64,000 bases of DNA from Rahnella bonaserana (GTDB lineage Bacteria > Pseudomonadota > Gammaproteobacteria > Enterobacterales > Enterobacteriaceae): the NCBI RefSeq assembly GCF_019049675.1, contig NZ_JAFMOW010000065.1:124001-188000 (forward strand). Reading direction: 5' to 3'. Of the stretch, positions 18,302 through 27,318 are shown piece after piece. Below the pieces are notes generated by a model that was not told the origin of the DNA, searched no databases, and saw only the letters and a program-made list of their open reading frames with translations. Made by a program: the position numbers and the translations under genes. Position 1 is the stretch's first letter, and each line of letters starts with the position of its first letter.

Positions 18302-19072
18302 ATGAAATTACATTATCGCCTGCAAGAACCTGAAGTCGCTGGCAGCCATGCCCTGCCGGTTTTGTTAATCCACGGTCTGTTCGGAACCCTTGATAATCTG
18401 GGCGTTCTGGGCCGCGACCTGAAACAACAGCATAGAGTGTTACAGGTTGACTTGCGTAATCACGGTCAGTCCGGGCGTTCTGATGAGATGTCATACGCCG
18501 CGATGGCACAGGATTTAACAGAAACGCTGGATGAAGTGGGTTTCCAAAAAATCATTGTTATCGGCCACTCAATGGGCGGAAAAGCGGCGATGGCACTGAC
18601 CGCGCTGATCCCCGACCGTATAGAGAAGCTGATCGCCATTGATGTCGCGCCGGTCGATTACCGCGTTCGCCGCCACGATGAGATTTTTGCAGCGATAAAT
18701 GCCGTCACCGCAGCCGGTTTATGCGACCGCACGTCAGCGGCTGCCTGTATGCGCGAGTATATAAAGGAAGACGGCGTGATTCAGTTTCTGCTGAAATCCT
18801 TCCAGCAGGGAGAATGGCGCTTCAACGTACCGGTGCTGCTCAGTGAATACGAAACCATCACCGGCTGGGAAGACGTGCCGCCGTGGGATCACCCGGCGTT
18901 ATTTATCCGCGGCGGATTGTCTCCGTATGTGCAGGATGCTTACCGCGAGGATATCGCCCGTCAGTTCCCGCAGGCAAAAGCCTATGTCGTCGCCGGAACC
19001 GGACATTGGGTTCACGCGGAAAAACCCGAGGCCGTGCTGCGGGCTGTTCACCGTTTCATCGATGTGGACTAA
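18302..19072 (+). CDS. ybfF: YbfF acyl-CoA esterase (alpha/beta hydrolase)
   Basis: YbfF is a small cytoplasmic esterase that hydrolyses acyl-CoA and simple esters in vitro. The alpha/beta-hydrolase signatures are present: oxyanion region LLIHGLFGTLDN, nucleophile elbow IGHSMGGKA and catalytic His in VVAGTGHWVHAEKP. I chose the MKLHYRL start (256 residues) by alignment with the 254-residue E. coli protein. In-frame ATGs at 18272 and 18290 would add 10 or 4 residues, and none of the three has a strong ribosome-binding site. Confidence 0.92.
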   Translation: MKLHYRLQEPEVAGSHALPVLLIHGLFGTLDNLGVLGRDLKQQHRVLQVDLRNHGQSGRSDEMSYAAMAQDLTETLDEVGFQKIIVIGHSMGGKAAMALTALIPDRIEKLIAIDVAPVDYRVRRHDEIFAAINAVTAAGLCDRTSAAACMREYIKEDGVIQFLLKSFQQGEWRFNVPVLLSEYETITGWEDVPPWDHPALFIRGGLSPYVQDAYREDIARQFPQAKAYVVAGTGHWVHAEKPEAVLRAVHRFIDVD

Positions 19073-19094
19073 GGTTTAACATCCTGGGGATAAA

Positions 19095-19115
19095 TTGTGC
19101 AAAAAGTCTGCACAA
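19095..19115. other. Short perfect inverted repeat in the ybfF-ybfE gap
   Basis: TTGTGCA and TGCACAA flank seven bases (AAAAGTC). No U tract follows, so it looks more like a protein-binding dyad than a terminator. A TATAAT at 19189-19194 downstream could be the ybfE -10 element, but no good -35 is visible. I saw no clear LexA box, although ybfE is LexA-regulated in E. coli. Confidence 0.4.
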
Positions 19116-19334
19116 CTTAGAAAGTTATCATGAAATCAGGGCAATCAGGCGTTGTGAACCCCAGGCGCGCCAGTGTATGATTGCGCGCTATAATTTTGCC
19201 GCCCCGTTTCACTCAGTCTGAGTCGCGGGGGGTAAATTGGGTCAGGGTTTCTTAGCCCGAAATGTGTGAAACGCTCGTCAGGAATCGGCTTGCCGTTTTC
19301 CGATGTAAAAACTTCCCTGGTTGTACCGCTACCT

Positions 19335-19616
19335 ATGGCAAAAGAACAACTGGATCGCACGACGATTGATCTGTTCGCAGATGACCGCCGTCCGGGGCGT
19401 CCAAAAACAAATCCGCTATCCCGTGATGAACAGCTCAGGATCAACAAGCGCAATCAGTTACGCCGCGATAAAGCGAGCGGTCTGCGTCGCGTTGAGCTGA
19501 AAATGAATGCCGATGCTGTTGATACGCTCAATAAGCTGGCTGAAGAACGTAACATCAGTCGTAGCGAACTGATTGAAGAGATGCTGCTGGCGCATCTTAA
19601 CGGTCATGAAGGCTGA
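19335..19616 (+). CDS. ybfE: YbfE, LexA-regulated CopG-like protein
   Basis: The 93-residue basic protein matches E. coli YbfE (97): MAKEQLDRTTIDLFA, RRPGRPKTNPLSRDEQLRI and a C-terminal ribbon-helix-helix-like stretch RRVELKMNADAVDTLNKLAE with SRSELIEEML. The fold suggests DNA binding, but the target is unknown. I chose the MAKEQ start by homology. The ribosome-binding site is weak, and an in-frame upstream extension exists without conservation. It is transcribed alone and is followed by a strong terminator. Confidence 0.88.
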   Translation: MAKEQLDRTTIDLFADDRRPGRPKTNPLSRDEQLRINKRNQLRRDKASGLRRVELKMNADAVDTLNKLAEERNISRSELIEEMLLAHLNGHEG

Positions 19617-19620
19617 TTGA

Positions 19621-19656
19621 AAACGGGTAACCTTACCAGGCTACCCGTTTGTTTTT
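19621..19656 (+). terminator. ybfE terminator
   Basis: AAACGGGTA (19621-19629) pairs with TACCCGTTT (19642-19650) and is followed by GTTTTT. Confidence 0.85.
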
Positions 19657-19692
19657 CCTTTCCTGTATTCCTGCTTACTCCACTCTTTTAAC

Positions 19693-21357
19693 TCAGAACT
19701 TTTCCCAGTTCTCAGCACTTTTCGCCGAAAGCATGCCGGTATCCGGACGCAATAATGGCGCAGAAATGGACTTCGCAGGACGCGAACCGACGCTGGTCAC
19801 GCTGTCTTTGAGTTTGAATGTGGCCACAGCGTTGTTGAGTAATGCAGCCTGTTCCTCCAGAGAAACTGCCGCCTGCGATGCCTGTTCAACCAGCGAGGCG
19901 TTTTGCTGCGTCACGCTGTCCATCTGAGTGATCGCCACCGCCACCTGACCGATGCCTTTGCTTTGCTCATCAGATGCCGAAGCGATTTCTGCCATGATAT
20001 CGGTGACATGCGTAATTGAGCGCACCACTTCATTCATCGTCAGACCGGCGTTTTCAACCAGTTTTGAACCGCTGTCCACGCGCGAAACTGATTCACTGAT
20101 CAGTGATTCGATTTCTTTCGCCGCCTGGGCGCTGCGCTGCGCCAGATTACGCACTTCGCTGGCGACCACAGCAAATCCACGCCCCTGTTCGCCCGCACGT
20201 GCAGCTTCAACTGCAGCGTTCAGCGCCAGAATGTTGGTCTGGAAAGCAATGCTGTTGATGACCGACGTAATTTCAGCAATCTTTTTCGAACTGCCGGAAA
20301 TGTCTTTCATGGTACTGACCACGTCCGCCACGATATTGCCGCCCTTCTGCGCCGTGCCGGAGGCTTCAATCACCAGCTGGCTGGCGTGATGTGCGTTATC
20401 GGCGTTGTGTTTCACCGTCGCGGTCAGTTCTTCCATGCTGGCGGCGGTTTCTTCCAGAGCAGAGGCCTGTTCTTCGGTACGCGAAGACAAGTCATTATTG
20501 CCCGCTGAAATTTCCGATGCGCCCTGATAGATATGGTTAGTACAGTTCCGGATAGTCTGAACCGTATTCACCAGACTCGCCTGCATCACATTCAGCAACG
20601 GGATCAGTTTACCGGCACAGTTTTTACCGAACTCTTCCATATACTGCGTCAGGTCACCGCTGGCGATCAACGCGAACTGATCGCGAATTTTATCCAGCGG
20701 TTTCACCAGCGCCATCACCAGATAACGATCAGTCAGCAGCAACAGGATCAAACCGATACCGAAAGCGCTCAGCTGGATCACTTTGCTCATGTAAGTCAGA
20801 TGATTGGATTCATTTTGTGCGGCCTGAAAATCTACTGCAATCTGGCTGCTGACCTTTTCCATTGATAAACCAAAAGTGCGGCTCAGCGCCGGAACCGTGG
20901 TGTTAGCTAACTGGTTATAGGTGTCGATATTCCTGCTGCTGGCAGCATTGAATAAGGGTGTCACCCCTTGCGTGAGCAGATTTTCCCAGCTGCTTTGCAG
21001 TTCCTGAATGGCTGAATCTTCCAGACCCGGATGTGGCGCTGTTTTGAAAACGGCCAGCGCCTGAGTCAGTCCATCAAGGGATTGCCTGGCACTGTCAAAA
21101 ATTTCAGGCCCTTTTGACGGGTCAGCCTGAAACTGTGCAACAGCACGATTCAGGCGCGTCACGGTTCGGAAATACTGATCGTTGCCTTTGCTGATCAGCG
21201 TCATGTTGTTGACCAGTTCGGAACTGTTCCTGGTGTTTTGGGTTAATGTGCCAAGTGATGTGACGGTATAAAGGGAAACACCGGCCCACATGATGCAAAA
21301 GATGCCAAGAATGGTTAATAAAGCGGCCCTGATGGTAATATTTTTTAAAAACTGCAC
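19693..21357 (-). CDS. Methyl-accepting chemotaxis protein (Tar/Tsr type)
   Basis: This 554-residue chemoreceptor has an N-terminal membrane span (about 10-32), a four-helix-bundle periplasmic domain, a second span (about 188-208) and a HAMP domain. The cytoplasmic domain contains the hairpin tip NSIAFQTNILALNAAVEAAR. It ends in NWEKF, which fits the xWxxF tether used by CheR and CheB in high-abundance receptors. Ligand specificity cannot be read from the sequence. The gene sits between ybfE and fldA, which are adjacent in E. coli, and has its own sigma-28 promoter, so it belongs to the flagellar regulon. Confidence 0.93.
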   Translation of the reverse strand: MQFLKNITIRAALLTILGIFCIMWAGVSLYTVTSLGTLTQNTRNSSELVNNMTLISKGNDQYFRTVTRLNRAVAQFQADPSKGPEIFDSARQSLDGLTQALAVFKTAPHPGLEDSAIQELQSSWENLLTQGVTPLFNAASSRNIDTYNQLANTTVPALSRTFGLSMEKVSSQIAVDFQAAQNESNHLTYMSKVIQLSAFGIGLILLLLTDRYLVMALVKPLDKIRDQFALIASGDLTQYMEEFGKNCAGKLIPLLNVMQASLVNTVQTIRNCTNHIYQGASEISAGNNDLSSRTEEQASALEETAASMEELTATVKHNADNAHHASQLVIEASGTAQKGGNIVADVVSTMKDISGSSKKIAEITSVINSIAFQTNILALNAAVEAARAGEQGRGFAVVASEVRNLAQRSAQAAKEIESLISESVSRVDSGSKLVENAGLTMNEVVRSITHVTDIMAEIASASDEQSKGIGQVAVAITQMDSVTQQNASLVEQASQAAVSLEEQAALLNNAVATFKLKDSVTSVGSRPAKSISAPLLRPDTGMLSAKSAENWEKF

Positions 21358-21765
21358 GATATGCCTCTCTCGAAACAGAACTGTTTCTGGTCTGAGGATT
21401 GACGGGGATGCGGAGAATCAAAACAGGTAACCAGCAGGCATACGCCCCCGGACATGTTTGAACACCTCTCCGGGCATCGATTTCTTTATTATGTTGAGAT
21501 TGCTCTCGCATCATCTATCGGCGGGGCGTGCATAAACTTAAGGAAGGAGCCGGTTTATTTCTTCACTTTGCTTATGACCTCAGTAACCCTGTGGTTGATA
21601 AGCACACGATGGCGATAACACTTTAAAATATTGCCCGATAAACTTATTCCCCAGTTAAGAAGGCGAGCAGAAGGATATTCTCCGCCTCGCGAGTTTGGTA
21701 TCATCTTCGCTATTATTGCCTGCAATGCAGGGCACTTCATTTAGAACAAGAGGTTAGGTAATCTT
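21358..21765. other. Divergent chemoreceptor-fldA intergenic region
   Basis: The 408-base gap holds the sigma-28 promoter and an untranslated leader of about 150 bases for the chemoreceptor. The right part must contain the fldA promoter. I could not identify that promoter or a SoxS box with confidence. Confidence 0.5.
21515..21541 (-). promoter_or_regulatory. Sigma-28 (FliA) promoter of the chemoreceptor gene
   Basis: On the minus strand it reads TTAAGTTT, 11 bases, GCCGATAG. This is very close to the FliA consensus TAAAGTTT-N11-GCCGATAA. It lies about 160 bases before the chemoreceptor start codon. Confidence 0.85.
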
Positions 21766-22293
21766 ATGGCCGTTGTAGGTATCTTCTTTGGATCCGATAC
21801 AGGTAACACCGAAAACATCGCTAAAATGATCCAGAAACAATTGGGTAAAGATGTTGCTGAGGTGCATGACATTGCGAAGAGCAGCAAAGAGGATCTGGAA
21901 AAATTCGATATTTTGCTGATCGGAATTCCAACCTGGTATTACGGTGAAGCGCAGTGTGACTGGGATGACTTTTTCCCGTCTCTCGAAGAGATAGATTTCG
22001 AAGGTAAGCTGGTTGCCCTGTTTGGCTGCGGCGATCAGGAAGACTATGCCGAGTACTTCTGCGATGCACTGGGTACCGTGCGCGATATCATTGAGCCACG
22101 CGGCGCCGTGATTGTCGGACACTGGCCAACGGAAGGTTATCATTTCGAAGCATCTAAAGGCCTGGCTGATGATAAGCACTTCATCGGACTGGCAATTGAC
22201 GAAGACCGTCAGCCAGAACTGACCGCTGAACGTGTTGATGCATGGGTGAAACAGATCACAGAAGAGCTCAGCCTTTCAGAAATTATTGGCTAA
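21766..22293 (+). CDS. fldA: Flavodoxin I
   Basis: FldA is an FMN-containing low-potential electron carrier that reduces IspG/IspH, BioB, MetH and other Fe-S or radical SAM enzymes. It has 175 residues (E. coli 176) with the FMN phosphate loop GSDTGNTE (9-16) and isoalloxazine-stacking regions around PTWYYGEAQCDWDD and GCGDQEDYAEYFCD. It lies upstream of fur, as in E. coli, where fldA transcription can run into fur. Confidence 0.98.
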   Translation: MAVVGIFFGSDTGNTENIAKMIQKQLGKDVAEVHDIAKSSKEDLEKFDILLIGIPTWYYGEAQCDWDDFFPSLEEIDFEGKLVALFGCGDQEDYAEYFCDALGTVRDIIEPRGAVIVGHWPTEGYHFEASKGLADDKHFIGLAIDEDRQPELTAERVDAWVKQITEELSLSEIIG

Positions 22294-22606
22294 AACCCTG
22301 TTGGCCCTGAGGATTTATTCTACAATTGAAGGGCCAAACTATTACTGAAATTAACAATTTAACCGCTACAAAATTGTAACTTTCGGTCGTATCAAGGTAC
22401 ACTGAGTTCATCTGTTTTTTCTATCGATCAAGTCGTTGCATTATCAATGTGACAGGCAATTTGTGATCTTTATTAACAGGCTGTCGTTTACGAGAATGGG
22501 CACACTTCCCTTAAACGAAGAACAGTAAACGAACAATTTTGTGCCGCCGATGCCACAGGCTGCATGCCTCAACTTGATTAGCACATAGTAACAGGACTGA
22601 ATCCGC
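22294..22606 (+). other. fldA-fur intergenic region
   Basis: The 313-base region should contain the fur promoter. An imperfect CRP-like TTTGTGATCTTTATTAACA occurs near 22461. I found no canonical Fur box and no convincing leader peptide equivalent to E. coli uof. The widely spaced TTGGCCCT/AGGGCCAA pair after fldA could form a loose hairpin. Confidence 0.4.
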
Positions 22607-23062
22607 ATGACTGACAACAACACCGCACTGAAGAAAGCCGGCTTAAAAGTCACGCTTCCGCGCCTCAAAATCCTGGAAGTGCTGCAAGCGCCGGAAGGTC
22701 ATCACGTTAGTGCGGAAGATCTTTACAAGCAACTGATTGATATGGGCGAAGAAATTGGTCTGGCCACGGTTTACCGTGTTCTGAACCAGTTTGACGATGC
22801 CGGTATCGTCACCCGTCATAACTTCGAAGGCGGCAAGTCTGTATTCGAACTGACCCAGCAACATCACCACGATCACCTGATCTGTCTGGATTGCGGTCGT
22901 GTGATTGAATTCCGTGACGAATATATCGAAGGTCGTCAGCGTGAAATTGCTAAAAAACATGGCATCAAACTGACCAACCACAGTCTGTATCTGTACGGCC
23001 ACTGTGAAGCAGGCGACTGCCGTGAAGATGAATCTTTGCACAATGACAAACCTGCGCACTAA
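22607..23062 (+). CDS. fur: Ferric uptake regulator Fur
   Basis: Fur is the iron(II)-responsive repressor of siderophore and iron-transport genes. The 151-residue protein (E. coli 148) has an N-terminal winged helix (GLKVTLPRLKILEVLQ, GLATVYRVLNQFDDAG). Its metal sites include the HHHDHL cluster (86-91) and cysteine pairs C93/C96 and C133/C138. It has its own terminator and is convergent with chiPQ. Confidence 0.98.
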   Translation: MTDNNTALKKAGLKVTLPRLKILEVLQAPEGHHVSAEDLYKQLIDMGEEIGLATVYRVLNQFDDAGIVTRHNFEGGKSVFELTQQHHHDHLICLDCGRVIEFRDEYIEGRQREIAKKHGIKLTNHSLYLYGHCEAGDCREDESLHNDKPAH

Positions 23063-23102
23063 TTCGCGCAGTATCGATTGTCGCAACTGTTCTGAATAAA
23101 CT

Positions 23103-23125
23103 AACCGCTGAAAAGCGGTTTTTTT
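23103..23125 (+). terminator. fur terminator
   Basis: AACCGCT-GAAA-AGCGGTT is followed by TTTTT, 41 bases after the fur stop codon. Confidence 0.9.
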
Positions 23126-23174
23126 ATGTCTGCGCTTTACCCCGGACACAGGCGTGGAATGCGGACATAAAACA

Positions 23175-23200
23175 TAAAAAACCCCGGCAAGCCGGGGTTT
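23175..23200 (-). terminator. chiPQ terminator
   Basis: AAACCCCGGC/GCCGGGGTTT (23179-23200) forms a 10-bp stem with a U tract in minus-strand RNA. It ends the chiP-chiQ transcript. Confidence 0.85.
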
Positions 23201-23251
23201 CGCTTTTGATAATATGAATTTGCCAGGTTAGGCTTTTACAAACGTCTGCTT

Positions 23252-23599
23252 TTAGTTAGCCATTTCAGGCGCGTTGCTGGTTTTGATTTCCTGCCAGATT
23301 TTACCGCAGTCTGACGCATAAGCCTGGCCATCACCGGTTTTGCGCGCCGTCAGACAACGCTGGTAATCCACCACGCGTACTGTTTCCTGTTCCGCAAATT
23401 TCTGGTGGGCTTTTTCCTGCTTCAGTTTGTTCAGCAACACCTGACAGGACGCCAGTTTGTCGGGGTTGCCCTCCGACGTATTAATACAGGTACGGTAGTC
23501 TTCACGCGTTTGTGAAATTTGTGCCTGATCGGCGTCAGGCGCACAGCCTGCCAGCAGCACAGCAGATACCGCAATCATAAGTAATTTATTCATCGACAT
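23252..23599 (-). CDS. chiQ: ChiQ (YbfN) lipoprotein
   Basis: The 115-residue lipoprotein has a signal peptide MSMNKLLMIAVSAVLLAGC with lipobox LLAGC. The mature part is charged and contains several cysteines. It is encoded 7 bases downstream of the chitoporin gene, as in the E. coli and Salmonella chiPQ operons. Its molecular role is unknown; co-expression links it to chitooligosaccharide uptake. The first ATG has a GAGG ribosome-binding site, and an in-frame ATG two codons later is possible. Confidence 0.88.
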   Translation of the reverse strand: MSMNKLLMIAVSAVLLAGCAPDADQAQISQTREDYRTCINTSEGNPDKLASCQVLLNKLKQEKAHQKFAEQETVRVVDYQRCLTARKTGDGQAYASDCGKIWQEIKTSNAPEMAN

Positions 23600-23606
23600 A
23601 ACGACC

Positions 23607-25028
23607 TCAGAAAATAGTAAATGGAGCGATAACGATGAATTTCACGTCTTTTTCATCCTGAAATATATTGCCGTAACCCCCGCCCCAGCTCGGAATATCT
23701 GAGTGGTTGTCGTACTGGGTGTAATGCAGTTTGAACAGCGTCCCCTTCGCGCGGCCTTCCTGAATGGTGTAAAGCGCATCCAGACTCCAGGCGCTCTCTT
23801 TCAGTCGCTGGCTCTGGTCATAAGCGGCGTTGGTACTCGGTTTGGCGTCCCACGCATAAACGTAAGAACCGCCGACAGCAAAACCTGGCAGATCCCATTT
23901 CGCGAGATCATAAAGTACGCCGGCGTACACCGCTTTTTCGCCGTTGGCGTTGAAGTCCGAACGGTTATCCCACCACACGTCAAGACGACCGTTGGAGGAG
24001 GAATACGTCGGGGTCATGCGTTGCAGGAAGTAGCCCTGATTACCTTCCGCTTTGACCATCGTCCCCTCCAGGCGCCAGTTAAACTGACCGGTGGTATAAC
24101 CGAAAGTCAGCGCCTGCAACCAGGCCAGCCCGTCGTATAAGCTGTTCGGATCGTTCTTATTACTGATGCGGTCTTCCGCACCATAGAACTGGTAGCTGGT
24201 GGTCAGCGGATTGCCCATCAGATCGATTTTGTAGGACGCTTTGGCAAAATACTGATCGACGTAACTTTCAGCCTGACCAAAAGCACCTTCCAGCACGAAA
24301 TCATTTTTGAAGTCGTATTTTGCGCCGAGAGAGTGGATGTACGAAACGCCCGTTTTCTTGTCGTTCTGGCGGAAATCATCCATTTCCAGATGCCACGGAG
24401 ATTTATATTCGTCCGCCCACATGTAGGAGAAACTCAGTTCCCCCGGATCACCAAAGTCATGCTTGTAGCCCGCTTCCGCGCCGCGGTAAGTACCCGGCAT
24501 GAAGCTCCAGTGTGGTGCAATCAGTGTCTGGCCCGTTGGCTGGATGTAACCGGCATGTCCCCAGAATCCGCCATATTTAAATTTACCGGCGGCTTTGTAC
24601 AGGCTGACCCCGCTTTTATCGCCGGAGTAATCTTCGTCGTAGGCACGGTTGCTGTTGGAGAAAGCGATTTCGTTAGGATGCCCGCTTTCGCTGCTTTCGG
24701 CCAGTTCAACTGCCGTGAAGGCTGCGATATCAACACCAAACATGTCCCAGGCATATCCGGAAGAAAAATCGAGATTCAGGTTAGCGGTAGAATGAGAAAG
24801 GTTGGTTGTGTAGTCTTGGTAGTGGTCGCTCGCCGGATCCATATCCTTGCGATCACGCTCACGCTGCCAGTAATACACACCGCCGGTCAGCGTCGAATCG
24901 TCAATAAAGCCTGCCGCCCTGGCATCTTCAGAAAACATCATCCCGCCACCCAATAAGGTGCCGGCAAGAGAATAAAGTGCAGGTTTCAGGTAAGCCGATC
25001 CCCTGCCCCTGTTAAGGTGCTTGTGCAT
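23607..25028 (-). CDS. chiP: Chitoporin ChiP (OprD-type outer-membrane porin)
   Basis: ChiP is an outer-membrane channel for chitobiose and related chitooligosaccharides. The 473-residue protein (E. coli 468) has a signal peptide with probable cleavage at ARA-AGF and many aromatic beta-strand repeats. The C-terminal strand [11 protein letters not shown] ends in the Phe typical of outer-membrane barrels. The start ATG has a GAGGAA ribosome-binding site. A NagC operator lies about 100 bases upstream. In relatives the ChiX small RNA silences the chiP leader; I could not confirm that pairing here. Confidence 0.94.
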   Translation of the reverse strand: MHKHLNRGRGSAYLKPALYSLAGTLLGGGMMFSEDARAAGFIDDSTLTGGVYYWQRERDRKDMDPASDHYQDYTTNLSHSTANLNLDFSSGYAWDMFGVDIAAFTAVELAESSESGHPNEIAFSNSNRAYDEDYSGDKSGVSLYKAAGKFKYGGFWGHAGYIQPTGQTLIAPHWSFMPGTYRGAEAGYKHDFGDPGELSFSYMWADEYKSPWHLEMDDFRQNDKKTGVSYIHSLGAKYDFKNDFVLEGAFGQAESYVDQYFAKASYKIDLMGNPLTTSYQFYGAEDRISNKNDPNSLYDGLAWLQALTFGYTTGQFNWRLEGTMVKAEGNQGYFLQRMTPTYSSSNGRLDVWWDNRSDFNANGEKAVYAGVLYDLAKWDLPGFAVGGSYVYAWDAKPSTNAAYDQSQRLKESAWSLDALYTIQEGRAKGTLFKLHYTQYDNHSDIPSWGGGYGNIFQDEKDVKFIVIAPFTIF

Positions 25029-25389
25029 AGAAATTCCTCATCTTTGACTAAAAAATACGAACAAAACCCAAACGGGTATTAAAAGCGGCCGCCAAAGGCG
25101 TAACCGGTTAATTCATGATCAAGAGTATTTTTCGCGACGCGAATTATCAATGAGTAATTACTCCTTGATCGCCGAAGTATGACTAAGTGCACATAAAGAT
25201 GAAAAAGTGTAACAAAAAGCTTTAAGAAAGGGTCAGGCAGAGAGGTGATGAAAATAAATAACAGAATCAGTAAATTGTAAATTTTAAGCTTTCATTTAAA
25301 CGTTTCAGCACACAAAAAACAGGGTTTAAAAGTAAACATCAAAAATACATTAATTCGCGATGAAAAACAAAATACTCAAATCCCAGACA
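25029..25389 (-). promoter_or_regulatory. chiP control region
   Basis: The AT-rich region upstream of chiP holds the strong NagC operator at 25126-25147. A weaker look-alike around 25349-25365 (TTAATTCGCGATGAAAA) might be a second NagC site for looping. No other gene is seen. Confidence 0.55.
25126..25147. promoter_or_regulatory. NagC operator of chiP
   Basis: TATTTTTCGCGACGCGAATTAT contains the perfect 13-base palindrome TTCGCG-A-CGCGAA flanked by A/T, the form of a high-affinity NagC site. It implies induction of chiPQ by GlcNAc-6-phosphate. Confidence 0.85.
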
Positions 25390-25416
25390 TAAAAAAACGC
25401 AGCCGGAGCTGCGTTT
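25390..25416 (-). terminator. glnS terminator
   Basis: AAACGCAGC-CGGA-GCTGCGTTT has a run of A on its left that becomes a U tract in minus-strand RNA, 39 bases after the glnS stop codon. Confidence 0.88.
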
Positions 25417-25454
25417 AACTTTAGGTCGTTCAAAAACCAGCCATTCGGAGGCGG

Positions 25455-27125
25455 TTACGCGACGGGTTTGCTTTCCCAGGTATCACGCAGGCCAACGGTA
25501 CGATTGAACACCAGATGGTCGGCGCTTGAGTAGCGGCTGTCGGCACAGAAGTAACCTTCACGCTCGAACTGCAGGCTGATTTCGGCCTGAGCGGTCACCA
25601 GAGAAGGCTCAACAAAACCATGAGCAATCACCAGTGATTCCGGGTTGATCGTCGTCAGGAAATCTTCTGCCTGACCAGGATTTGCAACGCTGAACAGACG
25701 GTCATACAGACGGAATTCCGCCGGTTTACCTTCAGTCGCAGAAACCCAGTGGATCACACCTTTCACCTTGCGGCCATCAGCAGGATCTTTGCTCAGCGTG
25801 TCGATATCGTAAGAACAGAAGATAGTGGTGATATTGCCTTCTGCATCTTTCTCGATACGTTCCGCTTTGATGACATACGCATTGCGCAGGCGAACTTCTT
25901 TGCCCAGCACCAGACGTTTGTACTGTTTGTTCGCTTCTTCGCGGAAATCAGCCTGATCAATATAGATTTCGCGCGTGAACGGCACTTCGCGGGTGCCCAT
26001 TTCTGGTTTGCTCGGATGGTTCGGCATTTTCACCATCTGCACGTCATCGCCGGTAAAGTTCTCAATGATGACTTTAACCGGATTGATTACCGCCATGGCG
26101 CGAGGCGCGTTTTCGTTCAGGTCGTCACGAATACAAGATTCCAGCGCCATCATTTCGACGTTGTTATCTTGTTTCGTCACGCCAATGCGGCGGCAGAATT
26201 CGCGGATAGACGCGGCAGTGTAGCCACGGCGACGCAGACCGGATACGGTCGGCATACGCGGGTCATCCCAGCCTTCAACGATATTCTCCGTCACCAGCAG
26301 GTTCAGCTTACGCTTAGACATGATGGAGTATTCGAGATTCAGACGGGAGAACTCGTACTGACGCGGATGGCATGGAATAGTGATGTTATCCAGCACCCAG
26401 TCGTACAGACGGCGGTTGTCCTGGAATTCCAGTGTGCACAATGAATGTGTGATCCCTTCCAGCGCATCGGAAATGCAGTGGGTGAAATCGTACATCGGGT
26501 AGATGCACCACTTGTTGCCGGTCTGATGGTGTTCTGCAAATTTGATACGGTAAATGACCGGATCACGCATCACGAAGAATGGCGAAGCCATATCGATTTT
26601 TGCACGCAGACACGCAGCGCCTTCAGCAAATTCGCCATTACGCATTTTTTCGAACAGCGCGATATTCTCTTCTACGCTGCGATCGCGGAACGGGCTGTTT
26701 TTACCCGGCGATGTCAGAGAACCACGGTATTCGCGGATCTGGTCAGGAGACAGTTCATCAACATAAGCCAGGCCTTTATTGATCAGTTCCAGCGCATAAG
26801 CGTGCAGCTGATCAAAATAGTCTGAAGAATAGTGAATATCACCACTCCAGTCGAAACCTAACCATTGCACGTCGTGTTTGATGGACTCAACGAATTCAAT
26901 ATCTTCTTTTGCCGGGTTGGTATCGTCAAAACGCAGGTTGCACTGCCCCTGATAGTCTTGCGCGATGCCAAAATTCAGGCAGATAGATTTCGCATGACCA
27001 ATATGCAGATAGCCATTAGGCTCAGGCGGGAAACGGGTATGAACGGTATTGTGTTTCCCGGTCGCCAGATCTTCATCAATAATCTGACGGATAAAATTTG
27101 TTGGGCGGGCTTCTGCCTCACTCAT
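25455..27125 (-). CDS. glnS: Glutaminyl-tRNA synthetase
   Basis: GlnS is a class I synthetase that charges tRNA-Gln. It has 556 residues (E. coli 554) with the HIGH motif in [15 protein letters not shown], the KMSKS variant IMSKRKL and an intact anticodon-binding beta-barrel half. Three tRNA-Gln genes, the substrates, lie about 10 kb away. nagE lies upstream on the same strand but is separated by a strong terminator, which should limit read-through. Confidence 0.98.
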   Translation of the reverse strand: MSEAEARPTNFIRQIIDEDLATGKHNTVHTRFPPEPNGYLHIGHAKSICLNFGIAQDYQGQCNLRFDDTNPAKEDIEFVESIKHDVQWLGFDWSGDIHYSSDYFDQLHAYALELINKGLAYVDELSPDQIREYRGSLTSPGKNSPFRDRSVEENIALFEKMRNGEFAEGAACLRAKIDMASPFFVMRDPVIYRIKFAEHHQTGNKWCIYPMYDFTHCISDALEGITHSLCTLEFQDNRRLYDWVLDNITIPCHPRQYEFSRLNLEYSIMSKRKLNLLVTENIVEGWDDPRMPTVSGLRRRGYTAASIREFCRRIGVTKQDNNVEMMALESCIRDDLNENAPRAMAVINPVKVIIENFTGDDVQMVKMPNHPSKPEMGTREVPFTREIYIDQADFREEANKQYKRLVLGKEVRLRNAYVIKAERIEKDAEGNITTIFCSYDIDTLSKDPADGRKVKGVIHWVSATEGKPAEFRLYDRLFSVANPGQAEDFLTTINPESLVIAHGFVEPSLVTAQAEISLQFEREGYFCADSRYSSADHLVFNRTVGLRDTWESKPVA

Positions 27126-27251
27126 TGTGCAATTCCTCTACGCGACATTTGACTCTACGGATAACCGCTTATGTTCCAACAAGCCACGTAAGGAAACAAC
27201 CGTTAGTTGCATAAAATCGTGGTTATCTGCATGACTTCTGCTTAGAAGCAA

Positions 27252-27284
27252 TAAAAAAGCGGGAAGAGATTGCTCTCTTCCCGC
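27252..27284 (-). terminator. nagE terminator
   Basis: GCGGGAAGAG (27259-27268) pairs with CTCTTCCCGC (27275-27284), and an A run on the left gives a U tract on the minus strand. It lies between nagE and glnS. Confidence 0.9.
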
Positions 27285-27318
27285 CATAGGGCTTTCTACT
27301 GTAAATCAATCAACAGAG

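Noticed and set aside
22540-22606. Leader peptide (uof-like) before fur
   Set aside because: A 12-codon ATG frame ends at TAG about 20 bases before fur, but I could not match it to E. coli uof and saw no coupling overlap.
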